Of a stretch of DNA of 64,000 bases, positions 16,828-25,258 are shown one piece after another; within the stretch, counting starts at the first letter, position 1; each line of letters begins with the position of its first letter. This DNA comes from Bradyrhizobium sp. CSA207 (lineage in GTDB: Bacteria; Pseudomonadota; Alphaproteobacteria; Rhizobiales; Xanthobacteraceae), in assembly GCF_029051685.1 (NCBI RefSeq), contig NZ_JAACFT010000002.1, positions 282,263-346,262 on the forward strand, written 5' to 3'. Under the pieces are notes generated by a model that did no database searches, was not told the origin of the DNA, and saw only the letters and a program-made list of their open reading frames with translations. The position numbers and the translations under genes are program-made.

Positions 16828-17631
16828 ATGCCCCTCTGGACCTGCGAAACCTGCGGCGCGCAATTTCCGGCAAGCGGGGCGCCGCCGGCGTCCTGTCCAA
16901 TTTGCGAGGATGAACGGCAGTTCGTGAACTGGAAGGGGCAGACCTTCCTTACCCACGAAGCGCTGACGGAAAGCCATCGTCTGGTGTGGCGCGACGATCT
17001 CGGCCTCGCCGGCCTTGCGGTCGAGCCAAGTTTTGCCATCGGGCAGCGCGCGCTGCTGGTGCCGCAGGCAGATGGCTGCGTGATGTGGGACTGCGTGCCG
17101 CTGGCGACGCCCGAGGCGGTCGCGCATGTCCGTTCGCTCGGTGGATTGAAGGCGATCGCGATCTCGCATCCGCACTACTATGGCGCGCTCGCCGACTGGA
17201 GCGATGCCTTCGGCGGCATTCCGGTGTATCTCCACGCGGATGACCGCCGATGGGTGACGCGGCCGCACGCCGCGATCGTGCACTGGACCGGCGACAGCCT
17301 TTGTATCTCCGACGATTTGCTGCTTCTGCGCACCGGCGGTCACTTCGCTGGCGCCGCCATGCTGCATTGGTCGCGCGGTGCCGACGGCAAGGGCGCACTC
17401 CTCACCGGCGATATCGCGCAGGTGACGATGGACCGCCGCTTCGTCAGCTTCATGTATTCCTATCCGAACTACATGCCGCTCAATGCCGGCGCGGTGCGAC
17501 GGATTGCCGCCGCTGTCGCGCCGCTCGGCTTCGACCGCATCTACGGCGCGTGGTGGGGCCGCAACATCGCCGCCGGTGCCAAGGCCGCGTTCGCGGCGTC
17601 TGTCGAGCGATATATCGCAGCCATCGCCTGA
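16828..17631 (+). CDS. Metallo-beta-lactamase-fold protein with N-terminal zinc ribbon
   Basis: A 267-residue protein. GGGAG lies 8 nt before the ATG at 16828, although the frame opens further upstream. The first 30 residues hold a zinc ribbon (C6, C9, C23, C26: WTCETCG and SCPIC). The rest resembles the MBL fold, but the canonical HxHxDH motif appears as HPHYYG in AISHPHYYGALADW, so the second-metal ligands Asp and His are missing. Later ligand-like positions, GGHFAGAAML and LLTGDIAQV, are kept. It may bind one metal or have lost hydrolase activity. Reaction unknown. The downstream gene is separated by a striking palindrome. Confidence 0.8.
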   Translation: MPLWTCETCGAQFPASGAPPASCPICEDERQFVNWKGQTFLTHEALTESHRLVWRDDLGLAGLAVEPSFAIGQRALLVPQADGCVMWDCVPLATPEAVAHVRSLGGLKAIAISHPHYYGALADWSDAFGGIPVYLHADDRRWVTRPHAAIVHWTGDSLCISDDLLLLRTGGHFAGAAMLHWSRGADGKGALLTGDIAQVTMDRRFVSFMYSYPNYMPLNAGAVRRIAAAVAPLGFDRIYGAWWGRNIAAGAKAAFAASVERYIAAIA

Positions 17632-17666
17632 GCCACGGCTGGTTCAGATCCGCCTTGCCTTCACTC

Positions 17667-17693
17667 AATAACTGTACTATTGGTACAGTTATT
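17667..17693. promoter_or_regulatory. Perfect 11-bp inverted repeat, probable operator
   Basis: AATAACTGTAC (17667-17677) and GTACAGTTATT (17683-17693) are perfect arms around a 5-nt spacer. The site lies 96 nt before the preferred start of the alpha/beta hydrolase. Its AT content is high for the region, and no U-tract follows, so it is not a terminator. The layout is that of a TetR-type or similar operator, but no regulator gene adjoins it. Confidence 0.65.
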
Positions 17694-17788
17694 AGATGCG
17701 ACGCAACGGTGCGTTTGCTGGGCTCGGCACGATCGATGCATTGTCGGAGCAGCGGCCTGATCTGCGGCCGCGTGAGCGGGAGTTGGAG

Positions 17789-18820
17789 ATGACGGCGCAG
17801 CGCGAAGTCTTTGAGGCGGGCGACGTCGCGCTTCAGTCCGGCACCGTTTTCCCATCGCTGCAGCTCGCCTACAAGACCTACGGCACGCTGAGCCCGGCCA
17901 AAGACAATGTCATCCTCTATCCGACCTCGTTCAGCGCGCAGCACACCGACACCGAGTGGCTGATCCAGCCCGGCGGCGTGCTCGATCCCACGCGCTACTT
18001 CATCATCATCCCGAACCTGCTCGGCAACGGCCTGTCTTCCTCGCCCTCCAATTCGAACGCGGCGTTTCCGAAAGTGACCTACCATGATGCAGTCGCCGTC
18101 CAGCACCGTCTGCTCATCGAACGTCTCGGCATCTCGAAGCTCGCGCTGGTCTATGGCTGGTCGATGGGCGGCATGCAGGCCTATCACTGGGCGGCCTGCT
18201 ATCCGGATATGGTCGAGCGCGCGGCGGTGGTCTGCGGCAGCGCACGCTGCGCGCCCTACAACCACGTCTTCCTGGAAGGTGTCAAAGCCGCACTGACCGC
18301 CGATCCCGCCTTCCGAGACGGCCGCTTCGTCGACAAGCCCGTCGCCGGCTTCCGCGCAATGGGGCGTGTCTATGCCGGCTGGGCGATGTCGCACGGCTTT
18401 TATCGCGACGAGGTCTGGCGCGAGGCGGGCTTTACCTCGCTCGAGGACTATCTCGTCCGCTCCTGGGACGCGACCTTCGCGCGGCGGGACGCCAACGATC
18501 TGCTGGCGCAGATCGACATTTGGCAGACCGGCGACATCAGCCGCTGCGCCGCATACGGCGGCGATCTCGACCGCGCGCTCGGCGCGATCACGGCGCACAT
18601 GCTGCTGATGCCGGGCGCGACCGATCGCTATTTCGATGTGCGCGACAACGATGACGAGCTCGGCCGGCTGGTCAACGCAAGATCCGCCACGCTGCACCCG
18701 ATCCCGTCGGTGCATGGCCATCGTGCCGGCAACCCCGTCAACAATCCGCGCGATCACGCCTTCATCAAGGCCGAGATCGCAGAACTCCTTGGCAAGGAAT
18801 GCAGGCCCCATCATGAGTGA
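17789..18820 (+). CDS. Alpha/beta hydrolase, homoserine O-acetyltransferase-like
   Basis: A 343-residue alpha/beta-fold protein of the MetX/E22 esterase group. Nucleophile elbow YGWSMGGMQAYHW near residue 145, Asp in MPGATDRYFD and His in SVHGHRAGNP complete the triad. GGGAG and GGAG sit just before ATG 17789; a frame extension to an ATG at 17696 exists but looks unlike the family and begins right after the palindrome. MetX proteins usually have NxxGS-type motifs that are only partly kept here, so a hydrolase or acyltransferase of unknown substrate is more likely than methionine synthesis. Its stop overlaps the start of the desaturase by 8 nt. Confidence 0.85.
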   Translation: MTAQREVFEAGDVALQSGTVFPSLQLAYKTYGTLSPAKDNVILYPTSFSAQHTDTEWLIQPGGVLDPTRYFIIIPNLLGNGLSSSPSNSNAAFPKVTYHDAVAVQHRLLIERLGISKLALVYGWSMGGMQAYHWAACYPDMVERAAVVCGSARCAPYNHVFLEGVKAALTADPAFRDGRFVDKPVAGFRAMGRVYAGWAMSHGFYRDEVWREAGFTSLEDYLVRSWDATFARRDANDLLAQIDIWQTGDISRCAAYGGDLDRALGAITAHMLLMPGATDRYFDVRDNDDELGRLVNARSATLHPIPSVHGHRAGNPVNNPRDHAFIKAEIAELLGKECRPHHE

Positions 18821-19760
18821 CGCAACCGTTTCAGAGACCGGCCATCGCCTGAAGCCGCTGGCGCCGGCAATGCTGCGCGAATTATCGGTTCGCTCAAACC
18901 TCAAAGGCGTCGCGCGCAGCCTCGGCCATTACGGCGTGGTCGTGCTGATCGGGACGCTGATCTGGAAGGTTACCTCAAGCTATGGCGTGTTCTGGGCGCT
19001 GCCGCTGATGGCGGTGCAGGGCTATTTCGTCGCCTTCCTGTTCATGGCGGTGCACGAGACCGCGCACAAGACGGCGTTCAAAAGCCGTAGCCTCAATCTC
19101 GCCGTCGGCTATCTCTCGGGCTTCATCATCGGGTTGCCTTACGAATATTACTGCCTGTTCCACTGGGACCATCACCGCTACACCCAGGATCCGGACAAGG
19201 ACCCGGAGCTCATCGTCGGCGTCAAGCCGGCATCCGATACGCAGCTCGCGATCGCCTATAGCGGCGTGCTTCAGGTCGCCGGCCGTCTCTGGCTGATGCT
19301 CGGCCACGCCATCAGCGGCAAGGTCACCGTGCCCTGGATCCCCGAAAACAAGCGTGCCGTCATCGTGACCGAAGCGCGCGTCTATGCCGGATTCTATGTG
19401 GCGCTATTTGCGCTCTCGCTGTGGTTCTCGTCAGCGCTGCTGCTCTGGGTCTGGATCGTCCCGCTGGTCATCGGGCAATTCTTCCTGCGGCCCTATCTCT
19501 ATGCCGAGCATACCGGCTGCGAGCGCACCCGCAGCGCCTTCCAAAACACTCGCACCACCTATACCGGCGCGATCGTCAAATGGTTCGCGTGGAACATGCC
19601 CTATCACGTCGAGCACCACGCCTATCCCTCGATCCCTTTTCACGCGCTGCCGAAGCTGAACGAGATCGTCGATGGCGAGATCGTCTATCGCGGCCGTGGC
19701 TACATCGCGACCACACGCCAGACCTGGGCCTGGTTTCGCCGGCAGCGACAGCCCGGCTAG
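18813..19760 (+). CDS. Membrane fatty acid desaturase
   Basis: A 315-residue membrane-bound di-iron desaturase/hydroxylase. All three histidine boxes are present: HETAHK (HxxxH), HWDHH (HxxHH) and HVEHH (HxxHH), with hydrophobic segments between them. Length is normal for the family. ATG at 18813 lies inside the 3' end of the hydrolase gene, indicating coupled translation. It would introduce a double bond or hydroxyl into an acyl chain or a carotenoid-like substrate; which one cannot be read. A strong hairpin follows 22 nt after the stop. Confidence 0.85.
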   Translation: MSDATVSETGHRLKPLAPAMLRELSVRSNLKGVARSLGHYGVVVLIGTLIWKVTSSYGVFWALPLMAVQGYFVAFLFMAVHETAHKTAFKSRSLNLAVGYLSGFIIGLPYEYYCLFHWDHHRYTQDPDKDPELIVGVKPASDTQLAIAYSGVLQVAGRLWLMLGHAISGKVTVPWIPENKRAVIVTEARVYAGFYVALFALSLWFSSALLLWVWIVPLVIGQFFLRPYLYAEHTGCERTRSAFQNTRTTYTGAIVKWFAWNMPYHVEHHAYPSIPFHALPKLNEIVDGEIVYRGRGYIATTRQTWAWFRRQRQPG

Positions 19761-19782
19761 TCGATGCGAGTTCAGCGCGCAA

Positions 19783-19809
19783 AGCCCCGATCGCGGAGCG
19801 ATCGGGGCT
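19783..19809 (-). terminator. Perfect 11-bp terminator hairpin between convergent genes
   Basis: AGCCCCGATCG (19783-19793) and CGATCGGGGCT (19799-19809) with loop CGGAG. On the minus strand the stem is followed by TTTGCGC, fitting termination of the small exported-protein gene; it may also stop the desaturase transcript. Confidence 0.65.
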
Positions 19810-19826
19810 GTCGTGGACGCCTGATA

Positions 19827-20060
19827 TCAGTAGATCCCGTACGCGCAGACGTTCACCACGCGCACGCGCAGGCCGTGGCGGGTCTGGACGACGCGCTCCT
19901 GGTAGCAATTGTTGACGCCGGTGTTGACGTAGACGCCACCAAAGCCCCAGCCCGGACCCCAGTGATGGTGGAAGCCGTGGGCCGACGCGGCGGTGGGGGC
20001 GAGAGCGGCAACGCCGAGCGAGCCGGCGGCGATCAGACCAAGTGCAAGTTTGCGAAACAT
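19827..20060 (-). CDS. Small exported protein, function unknown
   Basis: A 77-residue protein with a clear signal peptide (MFRKLALGLIAAGSLG, cleavage likely after ASA). The mature part is short, rich in His, Gly and Trp (HGFHHHWGPGWGFGG), and has two Cys (NNCYQE and VVNVCAYG) that could form a disulphide. GGAG lies 8 nt before the ATG at 20060; the frame is open further upstream. The His-rich start of the mature chain could bind metal; this is inference. Proteins of this style are common in Bradyrhizobium. Confidence 0.75.
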   Translation of the reverse strand: MFRKLALGLIAAGSLGVAALAPTAASAHGFHHHWGPGWGFGGVYVNTGVNNCYQERVVQTRHGLRVRVVNVCAYGIY

Positions 20061-20158
20061 CTTCATTCTCCAGTGTGGCACAAAGCCGTTGTTGTGTCCC
20101 TGCATCTCGGTCGAGCCGGAGCGCAGACGCGTTCAAGCCGCCCGGGGAGAATCGTGTT

Positions 20159-21202
20159 TCAGGATTGTTTCGTGGGCTGCGGCAGTATGCGCCGCCGCCA
20201 GGCTTTCCGCGCCGCCGGATCCGCGGCCTGCGACGATGCGCGATAGCGCGCGGCCATCGCCTGCGTCAGCTCCGCGATCTTCTCGCGGAGATCTGCCGGC
20301 TCCAGCACTTCGGCCTCGGGGCCGAGCCGCAGCAATTCGGCTGCGGCGTGCCACGAGGTCTTGCCGGTCGGCACTCTGGCAATGCGCCAGCCATCCGCGT
20401 CGGCGGTCTCTTCAAGCTGCATGCGCGCCTTGACATAAGGCTGGCTCAGCGCATCGAGCAGCTTGACGCCGAACGGCGACAGCCGGACGATTGCGACATT
20501 GGGATGCATCTCGGCCTCGAGACGGAGCGTTGCTGCCTGCCAATAGGCGGCAAGATCGAAATCGGCTGGACGATCGAACCGATCGTCCAGCACCGTGCAG
20601 TCGAGCACGCGCGCGAGGCGATAGGTCCGCACGCTGCCATCGACCTCGCCTGCGAGATACCAGCTGCCGCCCTTCAGCACGAGCCCGAGCGGCGCGACCC
20701 GGCGCTGCTTCTCCGATCGCCAGCTCTGGTAGCGGATCTTGATCAGCGTCCCGCGTAAAGCCGCGCCGGCGATGGCGCGCAAATGCTGCGGTTCTTCCGT
20801 CTCGCCGAACCAGCCCGGCGCATCCAGATGAAAACGCTCCTGCATCCGGCCGGCATCCTGGCGCAAATGGGCCGGCAGCGCAGCCATCATCTTGTTTTGC
20901 GCAGCGAGCATCGCCGCATCCAGTCCGAGCGCCGCTGCCGGGCCTGGCAATGCCGCGAGGAACAGCGCTTCCGCCTCACTCTGCGACAGCCCGTTCAGCC
21001 GCACCCGATAGCCGTCGAGCAGCCGATAGCCGCCCTCCGCGCCGCGGTCGGCGTAGACGGGTACGCCGGACGCCGCGAGTGCGTCGATGTCGCGATAGAT
21101 CGTGCGCACCGACACCTCGCAGGCCTCCGCGAGCTCAGGCGCGGTGACCTGCCCCCGCGCCTGGAGGGTGGTGAGGATCGACAGCATCCGGCTCGCACGC
21201 AT
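20159..21202 (-). CDS. YafY-type HTH/WYL-domain transcriptional regulator
   Basis: A 347-residue regulator. N-terminal DeoR-like helix-turn-helix: RMLSILTTLQARGQVTAPELA and SVRTIYRDIDALAASGVPV. A WYL ligand-sensing domain follows, with GGSWYLAGEVDGSVRTYRLARV near residue 200, then a C-terminal WCX-like extension. It diverges from a glutathione S-transferase gene, and a perfect 13-bp inverted repeat lies in the 87-nt gap. Probably an autorepressor controlling that gene. The ATG at 21202 lies 10 nt from the palindrome. Confidence 0.88.
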   Translation of the reverse strand: MRASRMLSILTTLQARGQVTAPELAEACEVSVRTIYRDIDALAASGVPVYADRGAEGGYRLLDGYRVRLNGLSQSEAEALFLAALPGPAAALGLDAAMLAAQNKMMAALPAHLRQDAGRMQERFHLDAPGWFGETEEPQHLRAIAGAALRGTLIKIRYQSWRSEKQRRVAPLGLVLKGGSWYLAGEVDGSVRTYRLARVLDCTVLDDRFDRPADFDLAAYWQAATLRLEAEMHPNVAIVRLSPFGVKLLDALSQPYVKARMQLEETADADGWRIARVPTGKTSWHAAAELLRLGPEAEVLEPADLREKIAELTQAMAARYRASSQAADPAARKAWRRRILPQPTKQS

Positions 21203-21212
21203 GGTTCTTTAA

Positions 21213-21243
21213 ACCATACCTGACAGAGGATGTCAGGTATGGT
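21213..21243. promoter_or_regulatory. Perfect 13-bp inverted repeat, probable WYL-regulator operator
   Basis: ACCATACCTGACA (21213-21225) and TGTCAGGTATGGT (21231-21243) flank GAGGA. The site lies between the divergent regulator (start 21202) and the GST gene (start 21290). Its core CTGACA..GGATGT is shared with the site in front of the second WYL regulator at 30511-30532. Confidence 0.78.
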
Positions 21244-21289
21244 CCGCTAGAGATGCGCCGCCGCCGCCCCGCCAGATGGGAGACCTGCC

Positions 21290-21935
21290 ATGACCGATCC
21301 GAACCGCATGACGCTGTATTACTCGCCGCAAAGCCGCGCCACCGGCACCCGGGTGCTGCTTGGAGGAGCTGGGTGCGCCCTACGATCTCCATGTCCTCAA
21401 CATGAAGGCGGGCGAGCAGCGTCAGCCCGCTTATCTCGCCATCAATCCGCTCGGCAAGGTGCCGGCGATCCGCCGCGGCGGGGTGCTCGTGACCGAGCAG
21501 GTCGCGATCACCATCTATCTTGCCGACCTGTTTCCGCAGGCCGGCCTGACGCCTGGACTCAACGATCCGCTGCGCGGTCCCTACCTGCGGTGGATCGCCT
21601 ACTACGGCGCCTCGTTCGAACCGGCCCTGATCGACAAATTCATGCAGCGGGAGCCGGCACCGATCACACAATCGCCCTATGCCGATTACGACATCATGCT
21701 GGGCGCGCTCGAGGCGCAACTGTCGAAGGGGCCGTACCTGCTCGGCGAGCGCATGACGGCCGCGGATGTTCTGTGGGGCGTCGCGTTCAGCTGGACCATC
21801 ATGTTCGGCATCGTACCGAAGAAAGACGTCTTCGTAAGCTATGCCGAGCGCATGACATCGCGGCCTGCATTCCAGCGCATCAATGCAGCGGATGACGAGA
21901 TGGCGGCGCAGCATGCCGCGGCTGTTGGAGGATGA
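21290..21935 (+). pseudogene. Glutathione S-transferase family gene with a single-base frameshift
   Basis: The 5' frame from ATG 21290 reads MTLYYSPQSRATGTRVLL, a normal GST N-terminus. After 21360 sense continues only in another frame: EELGAPYDLHVLNMKAGEQR and then NPLGKVPAI with the GST thioredoxin-fold cis-Pro, through a helical C-terminal domain to the stop at 21935. One extra T at 21360-21361 explains the break (CTGCTTGGAG for CTGCTGGAG). A TTG at 21360 could start a truncated protein, lacking the first strand-helix unit. It is divergent from a WYL regulator with an operator between. Confidence 0.8.
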
Positions 21936-21952
21936 ACCGATCGAGGTCGCAG

Positions 21953-22387
21953 ATGACGAAACCGATGCACACGACTAACTGCTTCAACACCTTCATCCAG
22001 GTTGCCGAAGATTGTCCGGCGCGTACTGGCGAGGAGCCGCCGCTGCGCGCGGGTAAGCCGACGGTGGCCTGCCTGCAATACGGCATGATCGCCAAGGCAC
22101 CCTACAAATACACGTCCGACGACGTGATCTTCGCGACGTCTGCACCCGGACGCGAGCTCGACGTGAAGACGACGAAAGCGGAGGAGCGTGCGGCCCGTGA
22201 AGCGTTTTTTTCGCGGGGGCAGGCGTGCATGAGGGCGTCGAGCCTGGGCAAGCGCTTTGGCTGGGGCGTTCATGCCGACAGCGAGGGCCGGATCGCGATC
22301 TACGCCATCGACAGCAAACGCTACCAGGCGCTCGTCCGCGATCCGAAGCTCACGCAGGTGCGCGCGATGCGGTCGAAGCGGGCGTGA
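21953..22387 (+). CDS. DUF6157-like conserved protein
   Basis: A 144-residue soluble protein beginning MTKPMHTTNCFNTFIQVAEDCP, which matches the start of a conserved family of unknown function (DUF6157 as I recall). Further conserved-looking segments are KPTVACLQYGMI, PYKYTSDDVIF and FGWGVHADSEGRIAIY. The ATG at 21953 has GAGG 7 nt upstream; an ATG at 21932 overlapping the GST stop, with GGAGG before it, is an alternative. It probably shares the GST transcript. Confidence 0.75.
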   Translation: MTKPMHTTNCFNTFIQVAEDCPARTGEEPPLRAGKPTVACLQYGMIAKAPYKYTSDDVIFATSAPGRELDVKTTKAEERAAREAFFSRGQACMRASSLGKRFGWGVHADSEGRIAIYAIDSKRYQALVRDPKLTQVRAMRSKRA

Positions 22388-23173
22388 TCAGAATTTTGGC
22401 GACCGCTTCTCCGCGAACGCCTTGATGCCTTCCTTGATCTCGTCGCCGCGCATGCTGTCGCGGTGGCGCTGGTCGGCGGCCGCCTCATTGAGCTCGCCGC
22501 GGGCGAATTCGTTGATCGCGCGCTTCATGCCACGCATCGCGGCCGGGGCATTGCCGGCCAGGATTGTCGCGAGCTTGTCGACTTCCTCGTCGAGAGCTTC
22601 CTCTGGCACCATGGCGGTGAGATAGCCGATCCGGAGCATCTCCGGCGCGCTGATTTTTTGCGCGGTCAGGAACAGTTTTTTCGCGTTGTCGATGCCGAGC
22701 CGCGTCACGTAGCGTTTGATGCCGCTGCTGTAGTAGTGGAGTCCGAGCCGTGCCGCCGGCATGAACATCTCGGCGCTGTCGATGCCGATGCGGAAATCGC
22801 AGGCGAGGGCGAGGTCGGTCGAGCCGCCATAGACGCCGCCATTGAGCCGGCAGATCGTCGGCACGCCGAGATCCTCGAGCCGGTTGACGACCGCCTCGAA
22901 CGCCGAGCCCGCGCTCTGCTGCTCGCCGGCGCTGACCGCGCGCTCGGCCACCGAGTTGAGGTCATAGCCTGCGGAGAAGGCGCGCCCCGTTCCGGTCAGC
23001 ACCAGCACGCGGATCGCCGGATCGGCCTCGACCCGGTCGAACAGTTTCGTCAGCTCGCCGAGGTCCTCCGCCTGCAGCCGGTTGAGATGCCTGGGACGGT
23101 TGAGGCGGATGGTGGCGCGGGCGCCGCCAATTTCGAGCACGGGACCAGAGGCCGCGTCGGCTGTATCCGACAT
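22388..23173 (-). CDS. Enoyl-CoA hydratase/isomerase family protein
   Basis: A 261-residue crotonase-fold protein. The oxyanion-hole segment GRAFSAGYDLNSV and the second glycine-rich segment NGGVYGGSTDLALACDFRIG are clear. The usual catalytic Glu position in the following segment reads PAARLGLHYYSSG, without the canonical Glu, suggesting an isomerase- or hydrolase-like member rather than a standard hydratase. GGAG lies just before ATG 23173. The upstream channel gene on the same strand ends 12 nt before, so they may be cotranscribed. Substrate unknown. Confidence 0.85.
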   Translation of the reverse strand: MSDTADAASGPVLEIGGARATIRLNRPRHLNRLQAEDLGELTKLFDRVEADPAIRVLVLTGTGRAFSAGYDLNSVAERAVSAGEQQSAGSAFEAVVNRLEDLGVPTICRLNGGVYGGSTDLALACDFRIGIDSAEMFMPAARLGLHYYSSGIKRYVTRLGIDNAKKLFLTAQKISAPEMLRIGYLTAMVPEEALDEEVDKLATILAGNAPAAMRGMKRAINEFARGELNEAAADQRHRDSMRGDEIKEGIKAFAEKRSPKF

Positions 23174-23185
23174 TCTTGTCTCCAT

Positions 23186-24295
23186 TTAGCTGTTTTCGAG
23201 CGTGCGGCGCCTGGCTTCCACGTCGATGGTGTTGGCAAGATCGGGGTGCCGCGCCATCAGCACGCGAAAGTCGACGAGGTCGAGCACCAGCAGCCGCGAC
23301 ACCTTCGTGGTCGAGACGTTGGCACCGCGCATGTTGTTGCCGAGCAGCGCCATCTCGCCGAAGAAGGCGCCTTCGCCGAGCTGCACCTTCTTGCCGGACA
23401 GGTCGACCTCGACCTCGCCGGCAGCGATGAAATACATGCAGTCGCCCTGCGTGCCCTTGCGGATGATCATGGTGCGGGCGGGTAGCTCCATGGTCCGCAG
23501 CATGTGCGTGACGTCAGCGATCGCAGCCGGCCCGAGCGCGGCGAAGAACGGCACCTTGCTGACGGATTCCCAGGTCTTCAGGAAATTGTCGCGCCGGGTC
23601 TCTGCGGCAAAGCCGGTCGCCAGAATGCCGGTCCACAGTCCGAACACGCCGAGGCCGGAGATCATCACCAGCGCCGCCACCATGCGTCCGAGCGGGGTCA
23701 CCGGCACCGCGTCGCCATAGCCGGTCGTGGTCAAGGTCACCACCGCCCACCATAGCGCGGCGGGTACGCTGCCGAAGGTCTGCGGCTGCACGTCCCGCTC
23801 CAGAAAATACTCGGCGACGGAGGCGAGGAAGACCACCATCAGGAAGATCACGAGCACGCTAAGCAACGGGCCCGATTCCAGCACGAGGACCCGGCGAAGC
23901 TGCCGCAGGCCGGGAATGCCGGGCACCACTTTCAAGACCCAGAGCACGCTGAGCAGCCAGGCCGTCCTCGGCTCGAGGCCGACGGTCAGCGCCAACGGCA
24001 CGGCGAGCGCCCCGACCGCATCGACCAGGCCTGCGGATGAGGACAGGTAGAGCGAAAGGCGTCCGTGGCGCGCCATGTGGCGTAGCCGGACCACCCATTC
24101 GAACACGAAATAGGCCAGGCAGGCCCAGAGCACGGCATCGACCCAGTGGTGCGCCACTTCATAGGCCGGGTTGACCGTCAACAGCACCATGGTCGCGACG
24201 CCGACGGTCACGGCCAGATAGGCCGCCTTGGTCATGTTGCGGCCGGCCGTGGCGGTCACGAACTGGGCCAGAGCGGAGATCAGCGGCTTGGACAT
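23186..24295 (-). CDS. Cyclic-nucleotide-gated potassium channel (MlotiK1-like)
   Basis: A 369-residue membrane channel. It has six hydrophobic segments, the K+ selectivity filter TTTGYGD in PAALWWAVVTLTTTGYGDAV, the conserved GVFGLWTGILATGF after S6, and a C-terminal cyclic-nucleotide-binding domain with GEGAFFGEMALLG and an Arg (MRGANV) at the phosphate-binding position. This is the domain order and nearly the length (355) of MlotiK1 of Mesorhizobium loti. There is no S4 charge ladder typical of voltage gating. The frame extends far upstream, but MSKPLISALAQF at 24295 is the first family-like start. Located in the inner membrane, opened by cAMP. Confidence 0.9.
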   Translation of the reverse strand: MSKPLISALAQFVTATAGRNMTKAAYLAVTVGVATMVLLTVNPAYEVAHHWVDAVLWACLAYFVFEWVVRLRHMARHGRLSLYLSSSAGLVDAVGALAVPLALTVGLEPRTAWLLSVLWVLKVVPGIPGLRQLRRVLVLESGPLLSVLVIFLMVVFLASVAEYFLERDVQPQTFGSVPAALWWAVVTLTTTGYGDAVPVTPLGRMVAALVMISGLGVFGLWTGILATGFAAETRRDNFLKTWESVSKVPFFAALGPAAIADVTHMLRTMELPARTMIIRKGTQGDCMYFIAAGEVEVDLSGKKVQLGEGAFFGEMALLGNNMRGANVSTTKVSRLLVLDLVDFRVLMARHPDLANTIDVEARRRTLENS

Positions 24296-24557
24296 GCGCG
24301 AAGGCGGCCCGGTCTTGGGGTGGCGTTTGAGGTCCCGGCTGGGAATGTCGGTGCCAAAGTGCCCGCCCGCGCCAAGGCCGTCAACGAGGCGCGGTGGGCT
24401 GCCGTGCCGGATCGCCATGAGGGGGCGGAATCCGCGCATCCAATGAGCCAAATCACAGACAAACCGCGCGGTTTCCCCATATATGGGATGCGCGGCCGCG
24501 ATGTCGGGCCCTCTCGCCCCGGCGAGCCCGCTCCATTCATTCAAGGTTGTTGGCCCG

Positions 24558-25229
24558 ATGGATACGTCACATATCGCAGAGCACGCAGGAACCGCCGGCG
24601 CCCTGTTCGCCTCGGTGTTCGTGGTAGCCACCACGACCATGCGGACGATGATCCCGCTGCGCGTGTTCGGCATTCTCACCAATCTCGTCCTGATCGCGAC
24701 CGCCATCCCCGCGCATAATTATCTGGTGATTGGCGTGCAGACCGTGGTGCTCGCGCTCAACGGCTATCGCCTGCATCAGATGCTCCAGCTCGTGCGCGAC
24801 GTCCGCAAGTCGGTCAATTCCGACCTCTCGATGGACTGGCTGAAGCCGTTCATGATCGAGCGCAAATGCAAGGCCGGCGAGGTGCTGTTCTACAAGGACG
24901 AGAAGGCCGAAGACATGGCCTATATCGTCAGCGGCCGCTTCCGCCTCGTCGAATCCGGCATCGAGCTGCCGATCGGCGCCATCGTTGGCGAGCTCGGCAT
25001 GCTGTCGCCGTCGAATACCCGTACCCAGACGCTCGAATGCATCGAGCCCGGAATCGTCCTCAGCGTCGGCTATAACAAGGTCGAGGAGCTCTACGTGCAG
25101 AACCCCGCCTTCGGCTTCTACTTCCTGCGGCTTGCAAGCGCCCGCCTGTTCCAGAACCTCAACACGCTGGAGCAGCGGCTGGCTCAACAGGCCGCGGCGA
25201 TGGCGATGACGGCATCGAAGCCTGCTTGA
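24558..25229 (+). CDS. Membrane-anchored cyclic-nucleotide-binding-domain protein
   Basis: A 223-residue protein with two to three N-terminal hydrophobic segments (about 15-75, including TMIPLRVFGILTNLVLIATA) and a cNMP-binding-like beta-roll from about residue 100: KCKAGEVLFYKDEKAEDMAYIVSG, ELPIGAIVGELGMLSP and RTQTLECIEPGIVLSV. The start ATG 24558 has AAGG upstream. It lacks an HTH, so it is not a Crp-type regulator. The arrangement of short membrane anchor plus cNMP-like domain recalls Popeye-type proteins. It is divergent from the cyclic-nucleotide-gated channel. Confidence 0.78.
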   Translation: MDTSHIAEHAGTAGALFASVFVVATTTMRTMIPLRVFGILTNLVLIATAIPAHNYLVIGVQTVVLALNGYRLHQMLQLVRDVRKSVNSDLSMDWLKPFMIERKCKAGEVLFYKDEKAEDMAYIVSGRFRLVESGIELPIGAIVGELGMLSPSNTRTQTLECIEPGIVLSVGYNKVEELYVQNPAFGFYFLRLASARLFQNLNTLEQRLAQQAAAMAMTASKPA

Positions 25230-25258
25230 AGCATCGCATTTCTCGAGGGAATGATCGC

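Noticed and set aside
17696..17788. N-terminal extension of the alpha/beta hydrolase starting right after the palindrome
   Set aside because: The extension is unlike the family, while GGGAG/GGAG precede the ATG at 17789.
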